In this document: positions 36,101 to 42,503 of the stretch, in pieces | Layout: every line of letters begins with the position of its first letter | How positions within the stretch are numbered: position 1 is the stretch's first letter | Assembly: GCF_015689335.1 (NCBI RefSeq) | Contig: NZ_CP065053.1 | Location: forward strand, 7,316,001-7,380,000 | DNA from: Massilia antarctica | Lineage (GTDB): Bacteria; Pseudomonadota; Gammaproteobacteria; Burkholderiales; Burkholderiaceae_D | Reading direction: 5' to 3' | DNA length: 64,000 nucleotides | The notes under the pieces: generated by a model | What the model saw: only the letters and a program-made list of their open reading frames with translations | The model's database searches: none | What the model was told of the DNA's origin: nothing | Position numbers and translations under genes: made by a program

Positions 36101-36442
36101 TCGCTGATTGGCACCGAGGCAGCGGACGTGCTGAACTATCGCAAAACGAACAAGTCCTTTCCCCACCAGAGCACGACCGACCAATGGTTTGACGAAAACC
36201 AGTTCGAAAGCTACCGTTCGCTTGGCTATCGGATTGGCATGCTCGCATTGCGCGACGCAGCGGGCGCCGCACAGTTGCCGCTCAATCCGCAAGCGCCGCA
36301 GGGACCCGGGCACGACATCCTGCGCCTGTGCCAAGCCCTGGGCAACAAGTGGGGTAGCAAACGGATTGTAGAGCGGCGCACCGCCACCGTGCATCCCCTG
36401 ATCGTTCCTGTCGAGCGCCGCCAGGGGGAGCGGCGCAGTTGA
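33188..36442 (+). CDS. Patatin-like protein with peptidoglycan-binding N-terminus and internal membrane domain (1084 aa)
   Basis: Four parts are visible. A peptidoglycan-binding type 1 domain (about 10-80; VRDVQRKLASL, GAIDGQYGPVTRSAVEKFQ). The first patatin half (about 120-230) has the oxyanion loop SGGGIRSATFNLGILQAL and the nucleophile region STVSGGGYIGSW (Ser159). About ten transmembrane helices follow (roughly 240-660). The second patatin half has the catalytic Asp in LSDGGHFENLGIYELVRRRC near residue 876. Lipid acyl hydrolase activity is expected from the Ser/Asp dyad. ATG 33188 has an AGGAG site; the frame opens at 33149. The DUF2235 gene follows after 123 bp. Confidence 0.82.
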   Translation: MTFHFDHQCSDHVRDVQRKLASLSVRDGAYYQGAIDGQYGPVTRSAVEKFQAANHDEEYAELLVTGEMNLATWQEINRQAGTYFTEAWQFEFEGCRGAVPDSVRPADRDALIASVHQANMAGLAFSGGGIRSATFNLGILQALAEMRMLRDFDYLSTVSGGGYIGSWFSKWLHREGGDITRLEQALMPGTPDKPVDREPGEIGFLRQYSNYLTPKTGLFSADTWSVLTTYARNTLLNLAILVSLLAASMVVPRLLVWLVNDQFGGGTLANLPSMPANQWNIWSIVAVGAAAFAVFCIAISISTKPNPRRTGWLRGQSQASILLFIVLPLLVAAFAGGCALWNSRADIALRWGQLLNPDADGSAFLAWFYLPGLCYFAAWAVGWLVAQGFNLQLEADLGRERAARDLQRTEAGTAAPQHVRRENDSPAPALLGEVIGHLLCAVAAFAVGALIVILGVAHLADIYPLEKVPRGVGIVQVVSFGLPAILCIFGITMVLSVGLVGRMYADRSREWWSRQGAWTSIMVCAWLALVAVSLYAPAVIAYGRHGAQEWFAALSLSWVATTVGGLLLGHSSASGKGASRPYLESVAALAPFVFSVGALCLVSALLHAALFDAVAFPVRPEKLSLSKAFELYNAQTRLAKLPKLLIALATLLSVGLLLTRRVDINKFSLHMMYRNRLVRTYLGASNAKRLPHPFTNFDDHDDVRMDELLKANGGMQRPYLIVNTALNLVNGAELAWQTRKAAGFSFTPAFCGFELPGMSQPGTNNPRAEASRGAYRRTSDYRASNGSLHKEESGIRLGMAMAVSGAAASPSMGYHSSPALSFLMTLFNVRLGRWFENPRTRIPNRSSTSPLMGLFPLLSELFGLTNADSNHVYLSDGGHFENLGIYELVRRRCRLIVAVDAGADGGLNFEDLGNALRKCATDLHVEIDIGVGDIDLEPDFRFSRAHCVKGTIRYDKSDQGGTEGTLLYIKPSLIGTEAADVLNYRKTNKSFPHQSTTDQWFDENQFESYRSLGYRIGMLALRDAAGAAQLPLNPQAPQGPGHDILRLCQALGNKWGSKRIVERRTATVHPLIVPVERRQGERRS

Positions 36443-36565
36443 GTTGCCGCCTCTGCCAACAATTTTTCAGCCGCGTGACGATTGGCCTCGCATGCAACAG
36501 CCATCCCGATTGGCGTGGGCTGGTCCAAGCGCCCCATCGATGTTCCTTTGCCGAAGGAGTTTACT

Positions 36566-37633
36566 GTGCCCAATAAAACCATCATTTTTTGCGCCGATGG
36601 GACGTGGAATTCAGCCCACGACTCAGATGATCCACTCAACGAAAACTCGAACGTCTACAAGTTTTTCGACTGCTTGCCGGGCTATGCTGAAGGTGAAAAG
36701 TCGGACCAGGAAAAAAACTACACCAACCACGCCGAAATCGTTCAGTGCGCGAAATATATCAATGGCGTAGGAAACGGTACCACCAAAATCGAGAATTATG
36801 TTGCGGGCGCCTTGGGGACCGGCTTGGTCGTCCGGATCGTCAGGGGTTACACCTATGTGTCCCGTCTCTATAATCCGGGCGACAAAATTGTGCTGGTGGG
36901 TTTCAGTCGCGGTGCTTACACGGTGCGGGCCTTGGCCGGTCTGATCGCGAACAAGGGCCTGCTCTCCAATACCCCTCCGCTGTCAGGCGACGAGGCGCAC
37001 CGGCAAGGGACCAAGGTCTGGTTCGACCATTACGAGGAAAAGGGCAAGACACTTGCCAAGATCGCGACAGTGTTGACGAATTTGAGCGGCTTTCTGCAGT
37101 CGGCGCATACAAAGGTGGGTGCTTTGCGTGAAGTAAGCGACATTCATGCCGTCGCCGTCTGGGACACTGTCGGATCTCTGGGTATTCCTTCGGTCAAGCC
37201 CGACGAGCATGGCGACGCCTTTCAATTTACCGATAACGTTTTGCATGAAAAGGTCAAGCACGGCCGCCATGCCATCTCCATGCATGAGCGCCGCGCGACC
37301 TTTCAGCCGTGCATCTGGAGTGAGCGCGACAACGTCAAGCAATTCTTGTTTGCCGGTGCGCACGCGGACGTTGGCGGCGGCTATGTCGTCGATGAGTCTG
37401 GCTTGTCGGATCTGGCGCTGGACTGGATGTTGGGAGAAGCGAGCGCACTTGGGGTCGTTTTTGACGGCGCGAAACTGGCCCGGATAAAAGGCAACGCCGA
37501 CGCGGAAATGCATACGCCGTGGCTGGACGACCCGTGGAGGCAGGATCCCAAGAACAATGCACGCATCTTTCCCGGTCACGTTGTTACGCATGATTCTGTC
37601 AAACGACGGGGTGATGGGGCCATCGCCAGGTGA
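36566..37633 (+). CDS. DUF2235 alpha/beta-hydrolase (Tle1-like lipase family), 355 aa
   Basis: The start is GTG 36566, eight bases after a strong AAGGAG; the frame opens at 36482 but that part is not conserved-looking. The product begins PNKTIIFCADGTWNSAHD, the diagnostic DUF2235 opening, and has the nucleophile elbow GFSRGAYTVRALAGLI (Ser near 114), DIHAVAVWDTVGSLG and FAGAHADVGGGY (catalytic acid region). The family includes type VI secretion phospholipase effectors (Tle1), but no immunity gene, VgrG or PAAR gene is adjacent, so a secreted-effector role is not supported here. It is probably co-transcribed with the patatin gene. Confidence 0.85.
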   Translation: MPNKTIIFCADGTWNSAHDSDDPLNENSNVYKFFDCLPGYAEGEKSDQEKNYTNHAEIVQCAKYINGVGNGTTKIENYVAGALGTGLVVRIVRGYTYVSRLYNPGDKIVLVGFSRGAYTVRALAGLIANKGLLSNTPPLSGDEAHRQGTKVWFDHYEEKGKTLAKIATVLTNLSGFLQSAHTKVGALREVSDIHAVAVWDTVGSLGIPSVKPDEHGDAFQFTDNVLHEKVKHGRHAISMHERRATFQPCIWSERDNVKQFLFAGAHADVGGGYVVDESGLSDLALDWMLGEASALGVVFDGAKLARIKGNADAEMHTPWLDDPWRQDPKNNARIFPGHVVTHDSVKRRGDGAIAR

Positions 37634-37917
37634 ACCAATCGTCGCGGAGGGGATCACGCCTCGTGGTTAGAGCCGTGCTGGCTTTGAAATAAGCAGATCG
37701 GGGACGTGATCCAGCCGTTTGGGCCGCATGAGGATGCTGCGCATTCACGCGGCAATATACTCGGGCTGCGTTTTTGACATAAGAACAGAAATTTTAATTT
37801 TAGAATCAATCGCTTGCAATCGCAAGATTGCCGGAAGGTCAGCTCCCACCAGCCACTAAAGTACGTCCCGGGCACTTGACCGAGTGTCCACGAACTTGCT
37901 TTTTGACTGGATCGACC

Positions 37918-38112
37918 ATGGCTGCTACGCGTTCCCAAGATGCCGCGACGGATGCTTCGGCATCCGTCACACGATGCCCGCTGGCAGGTGCTGCAACGCG
38001 TCGTGGCCAGTCCGGTCTTCAACCTGGCGCCCGGAATCGGCGCCTTGCTGTCCTTTCCGGGGAGAACGCCCTGCAGCCAGGCAATCAGCGCGCAGTTCCG
38101 GAGTGAAGCAGG
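37918..38112 (+). pseudogene. Possible degenerate N-terminus of a regulatory protein
   Basis: A plus-strand ATG at 37918 (MAATRSQDAATDA) runs out of frame with DARWQVLQRVVASPVFNLAP (from 37973), and a second shift leads into LSGENALQPGNQRAVPE. Joined, the pieces resemble the N-terminus of large sensor or TPR regulators that open with RWxxLQRVxxSxxFxxxPRLxxLLxFVCExAL. This is a weak resemblance from memory. The remaining parts of the 500-bp gap 37634-38133 hold nothing recognisable. Confidence 0.3.
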
Positions 38113-38133
38113 TCAGGCCTGATCGAGCATCCG

Positions 38134-38997
38134 TCAGCAAATAAACCGGCTCTCCGGCAAGCCGCGCACACCAGGCACCCTGCCCGTGAACAGCCCCCCA
38201 TCCGCATCCGTCGCATTGGCCAGCCCCACCCTCGCGCTGGTGGCAAACAGCTGATCGAGCAGCGCGCCGCCGAACGCAACGCAACTCGGCTGGCTGGCCG
38301 GCACCGCCACGGTGCGGTCGATGCTGCCGTCCGGCGCGTAGCGCACCAGCTTGCCCGCGCCCCACTGGGCGTTCCACACATAGCCGCGCGCGTCCACGCA
38401 CGACCCGTCCGGCTCGCCCTCGCCTTCCACCTGCGCAAACACGCGCTGGTTCGACAGCGCGCCGCTGACCACGTCGTAGTCGCAGCAGCGGATCACCCGA
38501 TCCGGCGAATCGCAGTAATACATGGTCGCACCATCGGGACTGAAACAAATGCTGTTGGCAATCGCCACATGCGGCAGCGCCAGGCGCTCCAGGCTCAGGT
38601 CGCGGTTGAGCCGATAAAAACCGCCGATCGGCAGGCGCGGCTCGACTTCATTGAAGGTGCCGAACACGAAACGCCCCTGACGGTCGCAACGCCCATCGTT
38701 CAGGCGCGTGCTCAGCCCGGCCTCGACCTCGCAAATCGGCGTGAGCGCCCCGCTGTCGAGCTCAAAGTACGCCAGCTGCGTCGCCAGTCCGACCAGCAGG
38801 CGTCCGTCATGGTCGGTGAAGGCAAACGATGCCAGCCGCTCGGGCACGGCCCAGCTGCGCGTGGCGCCCGTGGCCGGATGGTGCGCCCACAGGGTCGAGC
38901 CCAGAATATCGGTCCAGAATACCCGCCCGCTGCGCTCGCACCACAGCACGCATTCGCCCAGCGCATTTTTTGCGTCGACCATTAATTCAAGCATCAT
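38134..38997 (-). CDS. SMP-30/gluconolactonase-family L-arabinolactonase (287 aa)
   Basis: Six-blade propeller lactonase opening the arabinono-lactone to arabonate, the second step of the oxidative pathway. The metal ligands of the family are visible: Glu15 (LGECVLW), Asn147 (AIANSICFSPDG) and Asp196 (EPDGSCVDARG), with the substrate-lid region STRLNDGRCDRQGRF. No signal peptide, so cytosolic. The start ATG overlaps the stop of the epimerase gene by 4 bp. The gene closes the receptor-symporter-GH43-epimerase operon and supplies the step missing from the catabolic operon at 24.8-30.2 kb. Confidence 0.9.
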   Translation of the reverse strand: MMLELMVDAKNALGECVLWCERSGRVFWTDILGSTLWAHHPATGATRSWAVPERLASFAFTDHDGRLLVGLATQLAYFELDSGALTPICEVEAGLSTRLNDGRCDRQGRFVFGTFNEVEPRLPIGGFYRLNRDLSLERLALPHVAIANSICFSPDGATMYYCDSPDRVIRCCDYDVVSGALSNQRVFAQVEGEGEPDGSCVDARGYVWNAQWGAGKLVRYAPDGSIDRTVAVPASQPSCVAFGGALLDQLFATSARVGLANATDADGGLFTGRVPGVRGLPESRFIC

Positions 38998-40055
38998 TTC
39001 TCCACCGAAAATTTGTACTTGGATACGGTCGCATATTCCTCACCAGGGCGCAAGATGGTGTTCGGAAACGTGCTCTGGTTGGGCGAGTCGGGAAAGTGCT
39101 GCGGTTCGAGGCAAAAGCCGCTGCGAAAGCCGTAGGTGCGGCCCTTGCCGGCGAGTGTTCCGTCGAGAAAATTCCCGCTGTAGAACTGCACACCAGGTTC
39201 TTCCGTGAACAGTTCGAGCACCCGGCCCGACACCGGCTCGTGCACGCGCGCGGCCAGGGTCATCGCCCTGGGTGCCGGTTTGTTGAGCACGAAGTTGTGG
39301 TCGTAGCCGCTGCCGTGGCGCAGCTGTTCTTCATCGTTGCCGATGCGTTCGCCGATCGGATGCGGGATGCGGAAGTCGAAGGCGGTGCCGGCCACGGTCG
39401 CCAGCTCGCCTGTCGGAATCAGGGTACTGTCAATCGGCGTGATGGCATCGGCATCGATGCGCAGCACGTGGCCGAGGATGTCGCCGCCGCCGGCCAGGTT
39501 GAAGTACGCGTGCTGGGTCAGATTGACCGGCGTGGCCTTGTCGGTCACGGCGTCGAAGGCCACCACCAGTTCATCGGCGGCGGTCAGCTCGACCACCACG
39601 GTCACGTCGAGCGTGCCGGGATAGCCCTGCTCGCCGTCAGGACTGCGGTAGATCAGGGTGACGCCGACCGAGTCGCCGTCCTGGAAGGGAATGGCACGCC
39701 ACAGCACCCGGTGATAGCCCAGCGCCCCGCCGTGCAAGTGGTGCGCGCCATCGTTGGTGGGCAGTTGCACCAGCTGGCCATCGAGCGTGAAGCGGCCGTC
39801 GCGCAGGCGGTTGCCGTAGCGTCCGATCAGGGCGCCGAAGTAGGGCGAGTCCTTCACGTACGGCGCCACCGTGTCGAAGCCAAGCGTGATGTCGGCCAGC
39901 ACGCCATGGCGGTCGGGCGCGTGGATTTCGGTGATGATGCCGCCGAAATCGGTGATTTTCACAACCAGCCCGTTCGGGTTGGTCAGGGTGGTCAGGGTGG
40001 TGGCCCTGCCGTCGGGCAGGTGGCCGAATGCGGTTTGCGTGATACTGGCTTGCAC
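38994..40055 (-). CDS. galM: Aldose 1-epimerase (mutarotase), 353 aa
   Basis: Interconverts alpha and beta anomers of the imported sugar so that the dehydrogenase receives its preferred form. Family residues are present: the His pair in NDGAHHLHGGALGYHRVLW, the His in NLTQHAYFNLAGG, the Asp/Tyr region SGYDHNFVL, and the C-terminal general-base Glu in EEPGVQFYSGNFLDG. No leader peptide. It lies 21 bp after the GH43 gene and overlaps the lactonase start. Whether arabinose rather than galactose or glucose is preferred cannot be read here; the context argues for arabinose. Confidence 0.93.
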   Translation of the reverse strand: MQASITQTAFGHLPDGRATTLTTLTNPNGLVVKITDFGGIITEIHAPDRHGVLADITLGFDTVAPYVKDSPYFGALIGRYGNRLRDGRFTLDGQLVQLPTNDGAHHLHGGALGYHRVLWRAIPFQDGDSVGVTLIYRSPDGEQGYPGTLDVTVVVELTAADELVVAFDAVTDKATPVNLTQHAYFNLAGGGDILGHVLRIDADAITPIDSTLIPTGELATVAGTAFDFRIPHPIGERIGNDEEQLRHGSGYDHNFVLNKPAPRAMTLAARVHEPVSGRVLELFTEEPGVQFYSGNFLDGTLAGKGRTYGFRSGFCLEPQHFPDSPNQSTFPNTILRPGEEYATVSKYKFSVEK

Positions 40056-40076
40056 GGTGCTCCTCGTTAAGGTTCC

Positions 40077-41039
40077 TCAGGCGAGCGATGGACGCCCGAA
40101 CACGGGCATGCCCCGCTCGTCCCAGCGCAATGGCTTGACGAATGTATGGCGGTCGGGGTTCCACAGGGGGTCGCCGACGATCTCGGTATAGGTACGAGCA
40201 TGGTACACCAGCATCACCGTGTCGCCATCCTCGCCATACGTGAAACTGTTATGCCCCGGACCGTAGACGCCGTGTTCGTAACAGGTTTGCAGTACCGGCT
40301 CGGCCAGCTTGGTCCACGACGCCGGGTCGAGCAGGTCGGCGTTCTCGTCGGCCCACAGCAAACCCATCGCGTAATTCTCGTCGGTGGCGCTGGCCGAGTA
40401 GCTGATGAAGATCCTGCCATTTCGCTTGAGCACGGACGGCCCTTCGTTAACCCAGAAGCCGCGGATTTCCCAGTCGAATTCGGGCTTGCTCAGCATCACG
40501 GGCGGCCCTCCCAACTGCCACGGCGTGGCCATAGTCGCGATGTACAGATTGGAGTTGCCTTCGATCGCCTCGTCCTTTTGCGCCCACAGGTAGTACAGCA
40601 CGCCGTCATGGGTGAAGGTGGTGGCGTCGAGGCAAAAAGTGTCGATGCCGGTATCGATCTGGCCCATGAATTCCCATTCGCCGTCGAGCGGATTGGGGTT
40701 GGTGTTACGCACGGCGTACATGCGGTGCTGGAACAGTTTATGTTTGATCTCGCGGCTGGGCGCGGCGGCGAAGTAGACATACCAGGCGCCCTGGTTGAAG
40801 TGAATCTCCGGCGCCCACAGCAGTTCGCTGTATGGCCCGCTATCGGGCTTGCGCCAGACATCGACCGCAGGCGCGTGTGGCAGTTCCGCGATGGTGCGCG
40901 CGCGGCGCACTTCGATGCGGTCGTATTCCGGCACCGAGGCCGTGAAATAGTAATAGCCGTCGCTGTGCTTGTAGATGAAGGGATCGGCGCGTTGCGCGAT
41001 CAGGGGTGTCAGGGTCTGCATGGTGGTGGCGTTGTACAT
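40077..41039 (-). CDS. Cytosolic GH43 exo-alpha-L-arabinofuranosidase-like protein (320 aa)
   Basis: GH43 propeller with the triad Asp19 (QRADPFIYKH), Asp138 (FCLDATTF) and Glu199 (WVNEGPSVLK). There is no signal peptide, unlike the two other GH43 proteins in the window, so it should act in the cytosol on oligosaccharides brought in by the symporter encoded just upstream (6-bp gap). The sequence style (SELLWAPEIHFNQGAWYVYFAA, YEHGVYGPGHNSF) fits exo-acting arabinofuranosidases of the subfamily-26 kind, an assignment made from memory. The start could also be ATG 41021; neither start has a clear ribosome site. Confidence 0.88.
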   Translation of the reverse strand: MYNATTMQTLTPLIAQRADPFIYKHSDGYYYFTASVPEYDRIEVRRARTIAELPHAPAVDVWRKPDSGPYSELLWAPEIHFNQGAWYVYFAAAPSREIKHKLFQHRMYAVRNTNPNPLDGEWEFMGQIDTGIDTFCLDATTFTHDGVLYYLWAQKDEAIEGNSNLYIATMATPWQLGGPPVMLSKPEFDWEIRGFWVNEGPSVLKRNGRIFISYSASATDENYAMGLLWADENADLLDPASWTKLAEPVLQTCYEHGVYGPGHNSFTYGEDGDTVMLVYHARTYTEIVGDPLWNPDRHTFVKPLRWDERGMPVFGRPSLA

Positions 41040-41045
41040 GGAAAA

Positions 41046-42413
41046 TCAGGTCGTGGCGAAGCCGAGCTTGCGCATGTCGCTCTTGACGTCGGTGTAGTAG
41101 TTGTCGGTGATGCGGTATTTGAACATCAGCGCGCCCATCAGGAAGTGGAAGAAGCCCGGGATCACGGTCAGCATCAGTGCGATGCCGCTCAGCGCCAGCG
41201 GGGTCTGTGCCTGGTTGGGTACGTACTGGAAATAGGTCAGCAACAGGCCGACCATGCCGCCGGCCACCGCCATGCCGGCTTTCTGGCACACCGAAATGCC
41301 GCCGAAGGCAAAGCCGGAGACGCGCTTGCCGGTCTTGACCTGGCCGTAATCGATGGTTTCGGCAATGGCCGACCAGAACACCGGCGCATGCAGGTCGACC
41401 ACGAAGGACAGCATGAAATACAGGATGAAGGCGAGCACGGCGTCGCCCGGCTTGATGGCGAGGTACATCAGCACGCTGATCAGGGCCACGCCGAGCTGGG
41501 TGTAGCGGAACAGCTTGACCTTGCAGTACGACTTGGTGATCCAGGTCGAGGCAATCATCGACAGGATCGCCGCCGCCACGCCGGTCGACAGAAAGGCCGA
41601 TACCATCTTCGGCCCCAGGCCCAGGTAATAGGTAGCGTAGTAAATGGCGACCGAGCCGCGCACCACGTAGCCGACAGTGCCGGTGACGCACACGCCGCAC
41701 AGGATCAGCCACTGGTCATTGCGCATCAGCAGTTTGAACTGATCGATCAGCGATTGCCGCTCGACCACGTGAATCACCCTTTCGGTGGTCGTGAACACGC
41801 AAAACAGGAACAGCGCCACGCCCATCACCGCCATGACCGCCATCGCCGCCTGGTAACCGGCCGCCGCACTGCCCTTGCCCCATTCCTCGGCCAGCAGCGG
41901 CACGATGATGGTCACCATGAAGGCGCCGATCTTGGCGAAGAACAGGCGGTAGCCGTTGGCCGAGAGGCGCTCCTGCGGGTCGCTGGTCAATCCGCTGATC
42001 AGGGAAATGTAGGGAATGCCGACCCCGGCCGTCATCAGGGTCATCAGGATGTAGGTGCCGTACGCCCACACCAGCTTCGCGTCATAACCCCAGGCCGGCG
42101 TGGTGAACACGAAAAACACGCTGACTCCGTAGGGAACGCACAGCCACAGCAGCCACGGGCGATAGCGGCCCATGCGCGCGGTGAAGCGGTCGGTCACCTG
42201 TCCCATGGCCAGGTCGGCCGCCCCGCCAATGATTTTCACCACCACGAACAGCAGCGCCAGGTGCTCGGTGCGCAAGCCGTAGATGTCGGTGTAGAAGAAG
42301 GTGATGAGCAGCATCATCGACGAGATCACGACATTCAGTGCCATGTCGCCGGTGCCGAAACCGACTTTTTCGAGGGTCGACAATTGTTGGGAATTCTTAG
42401 CCAGCATATTCAT
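41046..42413 (-). CDS. GPH-family (MFS) glycoside/pentoside cation symporter (455 aa)
   Basis: Twelve-helix major-facilitator protein of the glycoside-pentoside-hexuronide group. It opens EKVGFGTGDMALNVVISSMMLLITFFYTDIYG and has the hallmark DRFTARMGRYRPWLLWLCVPYG in the first cytoplasmic loop and IDYGQVKTGKRVSGFAFGG in the second half. It probably imports arabinose or arabino-oligosaccharides with a cation, giving the cell a second route besides the ABC importer. It follows the TonB receptor gene after a 90-bp gap containing a hairpin and precedes the cytosolic GH43 by 6 bp. Confidence 0.9.
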   Translation of the reverse strand: MNMLAKNSQQLSTLEKVGFGTGDMALNVVISSMMLLITFFYTDIYGLRTEHLALLFVVVKIIGGAADLAMGQVTDRFTARMGRYRPWLLWLCVPYGVSVFFVFTTPAWGYDAKLVWAYGTYILMTLMTAGVGIPYISLISGLTSDPQERLSANGYRLFFAKIGAFMVTIIVPLLAEEWGKGSAAAGYQAAMAVMAVMGVALFLFCVFTTTERVIHVVERQSLIDQFKLLMRNDQWLILCGVCVTGTVGYVVRGSVAIYYATYYLGLGPKMVSAFLSTGVAAAILSMIASTWITKSYCKVKLFRYTQLGVALISVLMYLAIKPGDAVLAFILYFMLSFVVDLHAPVFWSAIAETIDYGQVKTGKRVSGFAFGGISVCQKAGMAVAGGMVGLLLTYFQYVPNQAQTPLALSGIALMLTVIPGFFHFLMGALMFKYRITDNYYTDVKSDMRKLGFATT

Positions 42414-42441
42414 TCACACTTTCTCAGCCATGCAAGGACAG

Positions 42442-42473
42442 AAAGCGCTGCGTGCCACTCCACGCAACGCTTC
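42442..42473 (-). promoter_or_regulatory. Intercistronic hairpin between receptor and symporter genes
   Basis: GAAGCGTTGCGTG and CACGCAGCGCTTTC pair around a six-base loop. No T run follows, so it is more likely an mRNA processing or stability element, or a partial attenuator, than a full terminator. Confidence 0.55.
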
Positions 42474-42503
42474 CGGGATGATGATCGCGGTCGGCGCCGC
42501 GGC

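Noticed and set aside
36566..37633. DUF2235 gene as a type VI secretion effector with immunity partner
   Set aside because: No VgrG, PAAR, Hcp or small immunity-like gene lies next to it, so only family membership is claimed.
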